A DNA stretch of 41,781 nucleotides. Origin: a virus. The translations under genes and the position numbers were made by a program. The DNA lies in the IMG/VR virus record IMGVR_UViG_3300034064_000305, positions 1 to 41,781 of that record; one strand, written 5' to 3'. This document shows positions 15,943 to 24,831 of the stretch, piece by piece. The notes beneath the pieces were generated by a model. The model made no database searches and was not told where the DNA came from. It worked only from the letters and a program-made list of their open reading frames with translations. Position 1 is the first letter of the stretch. Every line of letters starts with the position of its first letter.

Positions 15943-17607
15943 TTACGGCTGTGTGCGCACGTTTGTCGAGGGCTTGTCCGTCACAGTCGGTTTACCGATC
16001 TGAGAAAACACCGACTTGGTCATCAAGAACTGCGTAACAGCCTGCTGCGGGTCCTGCGCCAGTATCGGGTTCGCCTTCAAGAAGTCGTTGTACTGGCCCA
16101 TAACGTCTTCGCCTTTGCCGTGCATCGACTGGTACGCCGCTGCCAACCTCGGGTCTTTGCTGACAGCTTCCAGCACTTCCAGCTGCGTATTGCGGTTTCG
16201 AGCGTTTGCTCCGGCTTCACGAGTCAGCGTGTTCTGGCGCTCAGCATCAATCTGGCGAGTTGTCTTGAGGTCGTCTGCTGCAAGCCCCAGCACCGCCGTG
16301 ATCTGCTTGTCCTTCATGTTCAACTCGTCTTTTGCACCGCTGTAGAACAGCGACTTGCCTTGGCGGTTGAGCGAACGCGCTTCTTTTTCGGCATCCCGTA
16401 CATCGCGCTCGTTCATGTCGGCGCGGTTAATCCGCAAATCTTCCAGCCTGTCTTTGGCCAATGCAAACTTCTCTTTGGCGGCGTTGATCTTGTCGATGCC
16501 TGCAATGTAGCGCTCGCTTCCCACCTGAACGCCTTTGCCCAAAGCCATGCCAATGCCGCCCGGTGTGGTCATCATTGCCGCACCTGCTTGCAGCAACGCA
16601 AGCCCCAAGTACTTGTCACCCATACCCTCCGAGTCTTTTTCCTGTTTGAGCAGACGGGCTTCGCGGTCTTTGTACGGATCGACCTTTTCAGCAATCCGTT
16701 TTTTCTCGGAGGCCACAAGTTGTGTACCCTCGTCTTCAAGTTCTTTTGCGTACTGCGCGGTAGCGGTTCGCGCCTGCCCAATGTTCAAATCCGTTTGGCG
16801 CTGATATTTTTGAATCAGGTCATCGAGCCCCGCTTGTGGGGGTTGTTTGGTGCCTGCAGCTGCGGCGGAGGTAGCCCCGGTACGGACACCGGAGGCAGTA
16901 CGGCGGGTAGTATCGGCAGTGGGCGCGGCATCGGCAGCTTTGGAGGCAGCCGCCTGCTTGGCTGCACGCTCGGTCATGTACAGGTTAGACGCGGCATCAA
17001 ACTGCGCCATGTCTTGCGCAGATGTATCCGCAACGGCCTTAGCTTTATCTGCGTTGGCAATACGGGCCTGATCTTCGGGCGACAGTGGCTGCCCTTTCAT
17101 CGCACGCGCACGCGCTTCTTGCACACGTTGCGCCTCAACTGCTTCTGTGCGCTCCCGTAACAATCTGCGGAAAAACGGTTCTTCTTCCGGGACGCCGGGT
17201 TGCGTCTGAAAAATGGGTGTACCAGCAACAAACCCGGGGATGTCGCCCATCATGCTGGTGGGTTTAGGCATGCCGCCATACTGATAACGCTCAACATCCC
17301 CACCGCCAGCAAACGCAATGATGCCGCCGCTTGCAAAGTTCATGTCGCCTGCGGGGAGCTGGCCAATACCTTGGTCTTCGGGAAGCTGCTGGGGAGCCAT
17401 CTCGGCCACCATCTGGTCGACCACTTTGGGCTGCTCTTGCATGCCTTGTGCGCCCTGACCAGCAGAGCGCATTTCTTTGCGGCGGTTGGACTCCGACATG
17501 GCCAAGGCCATGATGTACGGATCGCTCTTGTGCATCTGCGCGTACTGCTGCAGCTGCTGATCTGGCAACTTGGCCAGCGTGGAGGTAATTTTGTTGACGT
17601 CAATCAT
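15943..17607 (-). CDS. Late structural protein with Gly-motif, probable internal virion protein
   Basis: The 554-residue protein has a helical N-terminus and then a Gly-rich hinge, FASGGIIAFAGGGDVERY, near residues 90-115. An Ala/Arg/Gln-rich helical domain follows (about 150-470) with a single hydrophobic, Gly-rich stretch (YLGLALLQAGAAMMTT). The C-terminus is helical. Composition and position, just upstream of the giant protein and downstream of the nozzle protein, fit an internal core or ejection protein. No enzymatic motif is visible. GAGG seven bases before the ATG overlaps the stop of the upstream gene, eight bases away. Function is inferred from context only. Confidence 0.75.
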   Translation of the reverse strand: MIDVNKITSTLAKLPDQQLQQYAQMHKSDPYIMALAMSESNRRKEMRSAGQGAQGMQEQPKVVDQMVAEMAPQQLPEDQGIGQLPAGDMNFASGGIIAFAGGGDVERYQYGGMPKPTSMMGDIPGFVAGTPIFQTQPGVPEEEPFFRRLLRERTEAVEAQRVQEARARAMKGQPLSPEDQARIANADKAKAVADTSAQDMAQFDAASNLYMTERAAKQAAASKAADAAPTADTTRRTASGVRTGATSAAAAGTKQPPQAGLDDLIQKYQRQTDLNIGQARTATAQYAKELEDEGTQLVASEKKRIAEKVDPYKDREARLLKQEKDSEGMGDKYLGLALLQAGAAMMTTPGGIGMALGKGVQVGSERYIAGIDKINAAKEKFALAKDRLEDLRINRADMNERDVRDAEKEARSLNRQGKSLFYSGAKDELNMKDKQITAVLGLAADDLKTTRQIDAERQNTLTREAGANARNRNTQLEVLEAVSKDPRLAAAYQSMHGKGEDVMGQYNDFLKANPILAQDPQQAVTQFLMTKSVFSQIGKPTVTDKPSTNVRTQP

Positions 17608-17615
17608 GGCTTACC

Positions 17616-18722
17616 TCAGATTTTAGACAGGGCCAACTCAGCCAGACCTGCCGATTTTTTCTTCTCGCGCTTGACCTTGGCGTCAGACACTTTGCCGCCC
17701 TTGGCGTAGCTGCTGACAACGCCGCCATTGGCCCGTCCACCCATAAGGTATGCGCCGCCCAAAGCTGTACCTGCGCCAAGAAGCTGTGAGCTGGCACTTG
17801 GGCCGGGCGTATACATGGTTTGGGTCGAGCCGGACGGCGTGCCGCGCAGCAAGTTGGATTGGAACTCCAACTGCTGGTATGGCGCTTTCTTTTGCGCCAA
17901 AAAATCTTCGTACTGCTGGGTCAAGCCCGACTGCACCTGTTGCTGCTGCTGCGTGCCGTAGCCTGCCTGCAGCTTGTTGATGTCCATGCCTTGCGTGAAC
18001 TGTTGGCCAGCACCTGTGAGGGCGGTCTGGAGACCTTGAAGGCCGAGCCCCGCGCCGTACTGGCGGGACTGCTCACGCAGCTGGTTCTCCGTGTTGAACT
18101 GATTCTGGCCACGGCCGTAAGCATCCTGCAAGCCACGGGCTTGGATGTCACCTTGCTGCGTAGCCAGATTGCGCTGGCGCTCCGCTTCCATGATGGCTTG
18201 GCGTGAACCGCCAAAAGCGCCTGACTGAACGGCACCGGCTTGGTTTTGGTTACGCTGCATCTCGGACGCCCGAGCGGCTTCGCGCTGCTGGATGCCCACC
18301 ACGTTCTGCATGTAGGGGTCCATGTACTGGCTGGCCTGCGCACCGAACTGCCCAGTGGCGTAGGGGTCGTAGGATGTACCCAGCGCCCGAGTAACGGCCT
18401 CACCTGTTGCCGCAGAGGGGGCCATAGCGCCAGCGCCCTGAAAAGCCTGCTGCTGCAGTGGTGTGAACTGCGCTTGACGCGCACCTGTGTATCTTTCGTA
18501 CGGGGTGCCGCTCACCAACTTGCCGGACTCGTCATAGACTGCGGGGCCGAGCTGCTTGCCCATACCCAAAACTTCTTGCGCGTACGGAATTGCCCAATCA
18601 GGCAGGTCTTGTTTTACGGTTTGGGTGGCGGGAGCACCGCCGCCGCCGCCGCCGCCGTCGTCGCATGGATACAGGCGGATACCGTCTCTGGAATAGCCTT
18701 CGGCTTTGGACTTAATTATCAT
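17616..18722 (-). CDS. Gln/Gly-rich late structural protein, probable internal virion protein
   Basis: The 368-residue protein starts at the ATG at 18722, chosen because GAGG lies six bases upstream; an ATG 24 bases earlier lacks such a site. A poly-Gly run (residues 24-30) precedes a Gln/Ala/Gly-rich helical body (about 80-300) that reads like ejection proteins of short-tailed phages. The C-terminus carries ANGGVVSSYAKGGKVSDAKV and a Lys-rich tail, one copy of the Gly motif shared with other late genes. It overlaps the preceding gene by 11 bases. No enzymatic motif is seen. Confidence 0.72.
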   Translation of the reverse strand: MIIKSKAEGYSRDGIRLYPCDDGGGGGGGAPATQTVKQDLPDWAIPYAQEVLGMGKQLGPAVYDESGKLVSGTPYERYTGARQAQFTPLQQQAFQGAGAMAPSAATGEAVTRALGTSYDPYATGQFGAQASQYMDPYMQNVVGIQQREAARASEMQRNQNQAGAVQSGAFGGSRQAIMEAERQRNLATQQGDIQARGLQDAYGRGQNQFNTENQLREQSRQYGAGLGLQGLQTALTGAGQQFTQGMDINKLQAGYGTQQQQQVQSGLTQQYEDFLAQKKAPYQQLEFQSNLLRGTPSGSTQTMYTPGPSASSQLLGAGTALGGAYLMGGRANGGVVSSYAKGGKVSDAKVKREKKKSAGLAELALSKI

Positions 18723-19209
18723 TGCGTGCCTCGCATTCTTTGGCAAAGTTGTTCAGGTATTGTTCGAAGGTCTCTTCGTGTGCCCAGCGGCGGATGTCCG
18801 GGCCAATCTCTCGCGCCCAGTCCAAGCCACCCACAATCAGGGCGGAAGCTGACAGCACGTCGATGTACGCGCCGCGCAAGATGAATGCAATCGAGCGGTC
18901 CTTCTCGTTGCCTTCGCGCTCCAGCTTGTTGGCAATATGCCAATTCACCACGGCGTTGACCAGCGTGCTGCTGAGCAGCCCGAGATGCGCCTGATAGAAC
19001 TTGTCGGCGGGCAAGCCGATCAGCAGGTCCCAGAACACAGCGTGAATCTCATCATCTGCTACTGGTTTATCTTTGTCGATCAGATCGTCCCAGACGTGCA
19101 GGGCGCGGAAGACGCGAACAACAAACTGCACGGCCTCGGCATCCCCCTTGAGGAATTGGCCAAACAGTGGGACGTGCTTGTTCAGACGATCAAATTCTGG
19201 TGTGTTCAT
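18712..19209 (-). CDS. All-helical protein of unknown function with DDxxD motif
   Basis: The 165-residue protein is predicted by eye to be almost all helical. It contains FRALHVWDDLIDKDKP, with a DDLID sequence resembling the metal-binding DDxxD of isoprenoid synthases, and a second acidic patch (ADDE). The protein is only about half the length of those enzymes, so activity is not implied. It starts in an ATGA overlap with the 609-residue gene and lies between two Gly-motif structural genes. A structural or chaperone role in the virion-protein block is as likely as an enzymatic one. Confidence 0.7.
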   Translation of the reverse strand: MNTPEFDRLNKHVPLFGQFLKGDAEAVQFVVRVFRALHVWDDLIDKDKPVADDEIHAVFWDLLIGLPADKFYQAHLGLLSSTLVNAVVNWHIANKLEREGNEKDRSIAFILRGAYIDVLSASALIVGGLDWAREIGPDIRRWAHEETFEQYLNNFAKECEARNDN

Positions 19210-21035
19210 GCTGGGAGCATTTTTTCTGCGCGGCTGTTAACGGCCACACGGTTTTTGCCAATCGACTTCTTGCGTGCGCTTTGCACCCGGTCCATCATGG
19301 CGTACAGCTTGCGTGCGCCAGCTTCAGTCGAGCCATTGCCTAACTCAGAAACGATACGAGCAGGCACCACGAACTCACCATCAGCAAGACGCGCCGGGCG
19401 CTTGTCGCCAATCGAAGCAGGAATGGAGTCAGATACGCCATCACCGGGACCTTTCAAAAGACGACCGCCGTCTGAGTAATCGCCCAGATGGCTTACGCCA
19501 CCTTGGGCCAGAGATGCAATGCCGCCGTTGGCCATGCCGCCGTTCATGTTCTCGTAGCTCAGTCCGGGCATTGCTGTCGTTGTGTCCGCTTCGTACGGCA
19601 CAAACCTTTTGGGGACAGGCGCTGCCCTAAAGCCGCCCAGATTAGGGTCGAACGTATAGTCCCTGCGACCGCTGGTGTCGTCTTCGTAGTAACCGCCTGC
19701 TCCTTGGTCTTCGGAACTTGGGGTTTGGCCAAGTCCAGCAAACAAGCGGCCGGACAAGCCCGACAAACCTGTTTTGGCTGGAGCAGGCGCAGCTTGTACA
19801 GCGGCCTGTTCTGGAGCAACGGCAACAGGTACAGCCCGAACAGGCGCAGTAGGGGCGCTTCCTTGGCCCATCAAATACTTAAACACATCACCGGATTGGC
19901 CCGTCATGGTGTAGTACGGGTCTTGCTCGACGGGTTTGACTGCTTTGGTCTCTCCGCCTTCGGCAAACATCTGCCCGCCGTTGGCCATCAGGGTCTCGGC
20001 TTGATTGCGGTTCGACATGGCTTCGATTGGGCCGATGTCCATCAGGCCACCACCGGCAGCTTTGCGAACAAAGCGCGGATCAAAATGCTGCATCTCGCTG
20101 CTGTCGTACCCAGAAGGGGAGCCGATGGGTCTGTAGCCGGAAGCCGCCCCGGTGGGGTTGAGGCTGAACTCGTACTCGTACGCTTTGAGCTTCTCTTTTT
20201 CGGGGAGGGTTTTTGGCTTCATTGACTCAGCCATAACGGGGGCAAACCCCGCCAAGCCGTATTTGGTTAACCCCATCCCACCGCCGACTTTATCCATGAA
20301 CGCCGTCCGACCGGCCTCCGACCCAAGGTTTTGAACTCCGCTACCCATCTGAGAGAGGTTTTCGGTAAAAGTTGCTGGGGCTTTTGTAAGGGTGGGTACT
20401 GCGTTTTTAACAGCCAGATCAGCTTGAATGGTTGGGTTAATCGGTGCAGCAGCCAAGTTGGCGTTGGGGTACGCGCCCATACCAGCGTCTAAAGCGCTTG
20501 CGCCAATGTTACCTGTCGGCATAACGCCCATGCCCGCATCCAAAGCGCTTGCACCAACAGCCTCGGCAGCACCAATAGTTCCGGTCGGCATAAGACCCAT
20601 ACCTGCGTCCAGAGCACTCAAACCTGTGCCTGCAGCACCAGCAGCACCAGCAGCACCAGCAGCACCAGCAGCACCAGCAGCACCCGCACCCATCAAACCA
20701 CCAGCCAGACCAGCTCCGCCGTATGCGCCCAGACCTGCCATCAGACCTTTTTGCAAGCTGCCGGTGGCCACGGTCATACCGCCGCCAACCATCAGTGCAG
20801 CCATAGGAGCGCCGACACCTGTGGCGGCCAAAGCCGCGCCCGCCACCATGGGCAGGATGCTCGACAGGAAGCCAGCTTCGGCCAAACCCGTGTCAGGGTT
20901 GACGGTCAGGGAGCCGCCGTGGGCCTTGGCAAGCGCCTGCAGGCCAGCCACTTCTTGTGGAGCCATGTGGACCAAAGTGGTGTCTGGGCCACGGCCACGG
21001 GAGGCCAGATGTTGTGCGGCAAGTTGTAGGCTCAT
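19206..21035 (-). CDS. Gly/Ala-rich late structural protein with tandem repeats
   Basis: The protein has 609 residues. A hydrophobic Gly/Ala-rich segment (about 55-135) includes an Ala-Ala-Gly run encoded by a 9-base tandem repeat. It is followed by three copies of an ASALDAGMG-type unit (about 140-190). The C-terminal third has MANGGIASLAQGG, a GPGDGVSDSIPA loop and LADGEFVVPARIVSELG, a block familiar from phage virion proteins. The hydrophobic part could be membrane-active, as in ejection proteins that span the host envelope. It is coupled by ATGA overlaps at both ends. Function is inferred from composition and position. Confidence 0.75.
   Translation of the reverse strand: MSLQLAAQHLASRGRGPDTTLVHMAPQEVAGLQALAKAHGGSLTVNPDTGLAEAGFLSSILPMVAGAALAATGVGAPMAALMVGGGMTVATGSLQKGLMAGLGAYGGAGLAGGLMGAGAAGAAGAAGAAGAAGAAGTGLSALDAGMGLMPTGTIGAAEAVGASALDAGMGVMPTGNIGASALDAGMGAYPNANLAAAPINPTIQADLAVKNAVPTLTKAPATFTENLSQMGSGVQNLGSEAGRTAFMDKVGGGMGLTKYGLAGFAPVMAESMKPKTLPEKEKLKAYEYEFSLNPTGAASGYRPIGSPSGYDSSEMQHFDPRFVRKAAGGGLMDIGPIEAMSNRNQAETLMANGGQMFAEGGETKAVKPVEQDPYYTMTGQSGDVFKYLMGQGSAPTAPVRAVPVAVAPEQAAVQAAPAPAKTGLSGLSGRLFAGLGQTPSSEDQGAGGYYEDDTSGRRDYTFDPNLGGFRAAPVPKRFVPYEADTTTAMPGLSYENMNGGMANGGIASLAQGGVSHLGDYSDGGRLLKGPGDGVSDSIPASIGDKRPARLADGEFVVPARIVSELGNGSTEAGARKLYAMMDRVQSARKKSIGKNRVAVNSRAEKMLPA
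20632..20685. repeat. 9-bp tandem repeat, about six copies
   Basis: The unit GCAGCACCA is repeated in frame inside the 609-residue gene, with the last copy imperfect. It encodes Ala-Ala-Gly units. In-frame microsatellites like this can gain or lose copies by slippage without breaking the gene. Confidence 0.9.
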
Positions 21036-21343
21036 GTTTTGACTTTCAAGACGTTCCCGGCAGTGCTGTCATAGTAGACGTCGCCCACTCGGAGGTTACT
21101 CAAATCCGCCTGACTTGGCAAGCTAAGCGTGAACGTATTCGGGTTTGCGGGGTCGGGCTGGATAAAGCTCAGCGCCGCCACAATGTTGCCGCCAGTTCGC
21201 TGCGTTGCCGCAGTCATGGGTCCGGCGTTATCCAGCTGGTTGAAATACAGCCTCAAAACGCTCGTCAGCTGGTTAATGAACTGCGCGTTGTATTCTACCG
21301 GAGCGACCGGCAGGAAGGGGGCTTTGACGTTTTTCTGAGCCAT
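21032..21343 (-). CDS. Small tail-associated structural protein
   Basis: The 103-residue protein has an N-terminal segment (APVEYNAQFINQLTSVLRLY) and a C-terminal beta-rich part ending SNLRVGDVYYDSTAGNVLKV. The latter is a typical small fibre- or tail-attachment sequence in phages. It sits directly after the nozzle-like gene, with an AGG site seven bases before the ATG that overlaps the upstream stop. ATGA coupling links it to the next gene. It is probably part of the tail or the fibre junction; the exact role is unknown. Confidence 0.7.
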   Translation of the reverse strand: MAQKNVKAPFLPVAPVEYNAQFINQLTSVLRLYFNQLDNAGPMTAATQRTGGNIVAALSFIQPDPANPNTFTLSLPSQADLSNLRVGDVYYDSTAGNVLKVKT

Positions 21344-21346
21344 GGC

Positions 21347-23506
21347 TTACCTGCGTCCATCAGGACGGATGTCGAGCGAAGGAACGCCCAGCTGCCACTG
21401 CACACCCAAGCCGTCAGAGCTGATGCGGAACGCCATCTGGCGACCACGGACCCGGACGTAAACAATCTCGGTGAACTCCTGCACGGTGTAGTTGCGCTGC
21501 GCTTGGTAGTTCTGCGTGCTGGTCACGGTCGGTGTTGCGGCTGCGCTGTAGTTCGCGCCGGGGTTCTGACGAGGTTTGAGCGTCATGGTGACGGACGGGT
21601 TGTTGACCGTCGAGCCATCAAAGGTGACGTCCGGGATCATGCGCCAGACAAAACCGTAGTTGTGGCCATCGCCAATGTTCGCGTCTGCGGACTGGATGTA
21701 CGCGCTTATCGGGCTTGGCGGGTTGGTCGTAGCGTCGTTCACACCGTCTTCGTGGTAGATCAGCTGGCCATCGTAGCCTGCGGCCGAGGGGAAGTCGCGC
21801 AGGGGTGTGTCCAGCCACGCGGTGCGAGCCAAATTGCCGTAGGACCAGATTTTCTCCAAGTGGTTGTAAACCACGTAGCGGTCAATCGCCGTCGAATTGG
21901 CCGAGCAGTAGAACCACCAGATTTCGTTGAAGCCTTCGTTGGTGCCAGCAAAGAACTGATACTGCTGCTGCAGGTTGATGTCGCCAAAGATGTACTGGCG
22001 CAGTGGGCAATACAGCGTCTCCACTCGGCCGGAGTACATGTAGAACTTGTCCAAACCCATCCAGTACGTGATGTTGGATGCAGTGGCAGTGACGTTCGGG
22101 CCAGCAATCGAGGTGTTGTCGCCCATGATCTGGAAGCCCCAGACATAAGGTGGGCCAAGGTACTGCATGGAGTACACGGCCGCATCCGTCCAGACCAAGA
22201 TTTCCTGACGAGTCTGCTGGTGCGCCACGATGGACGAGCCGGTGCTCAGGCGGTAACTGCCCGCTTGGTTGGTGGCATCCGGGGTCCACAGGGCGTAGTT
22301 TTCTTGGTCAGACCAGCGAATCAGCAGGGGGTCCTGATCGGCCGATCCGTAGTCATTGCAGCCAAAGGCGATGACAAAGCGCGAAGCATCGGACACCGCC
22401 ACGGCATTGGCCACCGACGGGCAATCCGTGTCAGTTGTGTAGGGCGCTGGGCTCGTGGACGACAGCAGCACAGCCCGGTCGTAGATGGTTGGTGTGGCAT
22501 TGACTTTCCACAGGTACAGCGCACCACCGCGAGGGTTGATGATGAGGTCTTGGCCGTAGTTGTCTTGGCTCCACAAACGAAGCTGAATACCCACACCGAG
22601 ACCAGCAGGGGCCGCTTCGCCCCAACCAGTAGCGCCACTGTATTGGGTCACCGTAGTACCAGAGGCGTACGCCATGGCAGTACTGCCCACGCCGCGAACA
22701 CAGCCCGTGAATGTGGTGCCCGTTTTGCCGGAGTAAGTGATGTACTCACCACCAATGCCAATCGCACCCGAGGCAGCAAACCCCGTGGTAGAGATTACGG
22801 TAATGGTCGTGGCGCTTGAACTCAAAGAACCATTAAGCGTTGTCAGCGCGGAGATTGTGGTGGCACCACCCCATCCGCCAGCACCCCAGCCAACACCCAC
22901 TGTAAAAATATCACCGCCGGTCGAGATTTGATAGGCGAAGTCAGCAGCGCCAGTGGTTCCAGAAGACGTGGCAGGGGCCGACACCGTGATGCTGTACGTC
23001 GAGGAGTTGATGTATGTGATCCTGAACTCTTTGTTCAAGGCTGCCGCCGGGATGCCGTTGATCGCGCCACCAACAGCGGAGATTGTCACGAAGTCGCCGG
23101 TTTGCCCGTTGTAGCCTGCGTCGTTGACCACCACCGTCGTGGAGCCGTTGACCGTGGTGAAGGCGTTTGAGGCAATAGTGTTGGTGTCTCGAATCGGTGT
23201 GATGTCGTAGAAATCACCGCCAGCAGTCTGCTGGATGTAGTATTTCAGGTTGGTGCCAACGCCCATCAGGTTGAAGCCAGACAGCGTCACCCAGTTCCAC
23301 AAGGAGCGTGCCACGCCCCAGTATGAGCCTGCTGGTGGCTGCAAAGCTGCTTCGGCCGTCCCGGAATCTTTTGTCCAGCCGCCGATCTTCTCAGGAAAGC
23401 CCGAGCGGAAACGCACCTTGTCCATCTCGAACCAAGTGCCTTCGTTGGCCAGCGATGTCGATTCTCGGTTTACCCCGGGGCGGAGCAGTAGCTTTTGCAA
23501 TGGCAT
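21347..23506 (-). CDS. Tail nozzle/stabilisation protein, P22 gp10 or T7 gp12 type
   Basis: The 719-residue, beta-rich protein begins MPLQKLLLRPGVNRESTS and then EKIGGW, a start typical of podoviral tail proteins of the P22 gp10/T7 gp12 class. These form the distal tail tube and keep the DNA in. The WTDAAVYSMQYLG and FYMYSGRVETL stretches fit beta-propeller blades. Two inserted modules are seen: a QTGDFVTI...FRITYINSSTYSITV module (about 100-190) and an IGGEYITYSGKTG module (about 240-285), both known as mobile beta modules in phage proteins. GAGG lies five bases before the ATG. The class is secure; which named family it joins is not. Confidence 0.75.
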   Translation of the reverse strand: MPLQKLLLRPGVNRESTSLANEGTWFEMDKVRFRSGFPEKIGGWTKDSGTAEAALQPPAGSYWGVARSLWNWVTLSGFNLMGVGTNLKYYIQQTAGGDFYDITPIRDTNTIASNAFTTVNGSTTVVVNDAGYNGQTGDFVTISAVGGAINGIPAAALNKEFRITYINSSTYSITVSAPATSSGTTGAADFAYQISTGGDIFTVGVGWGAGGWGGATTISALTTLNGSLSSSATTITVISTTGFAASGAIGIGGEYITYSGKTGTTFTGCVRGVGSTAMAYASGTTVTQYSGATGWGEAAPAGLGVGIQLRLWSQDNYGQDLIINPRGGALYLWKVNATPTIYDRAVLLSSTSPAPYTTDTDCPSVANAVAVSDASRFVIAFGCNDYGSADQDPLLIRWSDQENYALWTPDATNQAGSYRLSTGSSIVAHQQTRQEILVWTDAAVYSMQYLGPPYVWGFQIMGDNTSIAGPNVTATASNITYWMGLDKFYMYSGRVETLYCPLRQYIFGDINLQQQYQFFAGTNEGFNEIWWFYCSANSTAIDRYVVYNHLEKIWSYGNLARTAWLDTPLRDFPSAAGYDGQLIYHEDGVNDATTNPPSPISAYIQSADANIGDGHNYGFVWRMIPDVTFDGSTVNNPSVTMTLKPRQNPGANYSAAATPTVTSTQNYQAQRNYTVQEFTEIVYVRVRGRQMAFRISSDGLGVQWQLGVPSLDIRPDGRR

Positions 23507-23515
23507 GTGGGCCTC

Positions 23516-24235
23516 TTAGGTGAGCACTGCCAACGCGTGGTTGATGTGCTTGATGCGGTCTTCGAGGCCGATTATCTCAGGGGAGGGGTTATTTGTCATC
23601 AGTCGTCTTTTGGCCTCCGCCCTAGCCTTTGCCAAGGCGGAAAGTTTGGCTTTTGTCGCATCCGACATTGGTTTCCCGATTCTGGATGCGGACATCCGAG
23701 CGCGTGTTTCTGGGGATTTCTTTCTACCCTTGTGGGCAGCAGACATTTTTTGGCGTGTCTCAAGCGGAATTTTCCGCCCCATCTTGGCCAGTGAAAGTCT
23801 TGCGCGAACCTCATCCGAAGGGCTCAACCCTTTGTTTCCCGGCGATTTCCCGGTTTGGGCTTTTGAAAGTTTGGCTCTGTGCTCGGCACTTTTTGGAGGG
23901 AGTTTTTTCCCTGTATGCGCCAGCGACATTTTTTGACGCGTTTCTGTGCTGTGCTTGGACCCTGAAGCACCTTCTCCGCCAAGCGTCAGGTTTACCAATG
24001 GCACCTTCATGTCTGCAAAGCAAGAGATTAAAAAGCGCTCATGCAGAAATGCTTCTTCTTCTTCCGTCGTCCAGTGCGCTACAACTTCAGCTTGAAAGCC
24101 GTGCTTTGCAGCAACTCTTTTCCAATACTCACTACGCCCGTGCGCGGAGTGTGCGCGGGGGCCGCGCCCTTTGCCAATGTAAAAGACCTTACCATCCGAC
24201 TTGCGGACGTGCAGGTACGTGTAGAAGCCAGTCAT
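23516..24235 (-). CDS. GIY-YIG homing endonuclease with six NUMOD3-like repeats
   Basis: The 239-residue protein has an N-terminal GIY-YIG nuclease-like domain (residues 4-75) with the core YTYLH...FYIGKG, an Arg in GRGPRAH and a Glu in EAFLHERF as likely catalytic residues. Six NUMOD3-type DNA-binding units follow (about 95-205), for example HSTETRQKMSLAHTGKK and SPETRARMSASRIGKP. The last ~20 residues, IIGLEDRIKHINHALAVL, nearly repeat the end of the adjacent endolysin. It starts in an ATGA overlap with that endolysin. Codon use is more A/T-rich than the neighbours, consistent with a mobile free-standing homing gene. Confidence 0.9.
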   Translation of the reverse strand: MTGFYTYLHVRKSDGKVFYIGKGRGPRAHSAHGRSEYWKRVAAKHGFQAEVVAHWTTEEEEAFLHERFLISCFADMKVPLVNLTLGGEGASGSKHSTETRQKMSLAHTGKKLPPKSAEHRAKLSKAQTGKSPGNKGLSPSDEVRARLSLAKMGRKIPLETRQKMSAAHKGRKKSPETRARMSASRIGKPMSDATKAKLSALAKARAEAKRRLMTNNPSPEIIGLEDRIKHINHALAVLT

Positions 24236-24831
24236 GCAGAGAGCACCTCTAGGGCGTGCTTGATATGTTTGATGCGGTCATCCAACCCAATAACACCACC
24301 ATTTATTTTTTTCGTCATCCCAGTGTAGTCCTTGGCGTCCGCCTCTTTGTTGAGGCCGCGCTTGTTCCAATACCACGCCGCGCTCAGTGCTGCGTACTTG
24401 GGGGACAGGATCAGGTCAGGAGAGTGGATGAAGTCCTCGCCCAGCGCATCGCCGCACAGGGTGTAGTTGTCCTTGCCGGTCAATTGGATGAGGCCACGGC
24501 CTTTGTACAAGCTGCCCTCGCCGGTCTCCTCGGTGCCGTTACCCATGCGCCCGCCGTAGACCTTGTTGGCGATCTTGTCGGGGTTGCGGTGGTACGGCTG
24601 CGCAGCCTCCAGAGATGGGAATCGGCTTGGCCAAACCCGGCACAGGCTCTCTGCGCTGTAGTTCAGGTTCTCTTGAAGGGTCTTGAAGTTGCCGGACTCA
24701 TGGGCGCACTGGCCGATGAAAGCAGCCATCCGCAGGGGCGTGTTGATCTCGTACCGCTGGAAGGCCTCATTCAAAGGCTCCAACCAGTCGTCGTCGATGT
24801 GCAGTTCTTTGAGCTGTTCAGCGGTAATCAT
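24232..24831 (-). CDS. Endolysin, GH19 chitinase-like muramidase
   Basis: The 199-residue cell-wall hydrolase contains the GH19 motifs. H44-E45 in FIGQCAHESGNF gives the first catalytic Glu. A second acidic site (E105) lies in TGEGSLYKGRGLIQLTG, and an NY residue pair follows. Length matches phage GH19 endolysins. There is no signal peptide, so export through the holin directly upstream is expected. The C-terminus GLDDRIKHIKHALEVL is an extra amphipathic helix, also found at the end of the neighbouring homing endonuclease. It is coupled to holin and endonuclease by ATGA overlaps. Confidence 0.92.
   Translation of the reverse strand: MITAEQLKELHIDDDWLEPLNEAFQRYEINTPLRMAAFIGQCAHESGNFKTLQENLNYSAESLCRVWPSRFPSLEAAQPYHRNPDKIANKVYGGRMGNGTEETGEGSLYKGRGLIQLTGKDNYTLCGDALGEDFIHSPDLILSPKYAALSAAWYWNKRGLNKEADAKDYTGMTKKINGGVIGLDDRIKHIKHALEVLSA

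Noticed and set aside
15229-17160. Plus-strand 643-codon open frame
   Set aside because: It spans two real minus-strand genes in antisense, is Cys/Arg/His-rich and has no ribosome binding site or recognisable domain.
20957-22819. Plus-strand 620-codon open frame
   Set aside because: It is antisense to three well-supported structural genes and has the same Val/Arg/His-rich shadow composition.
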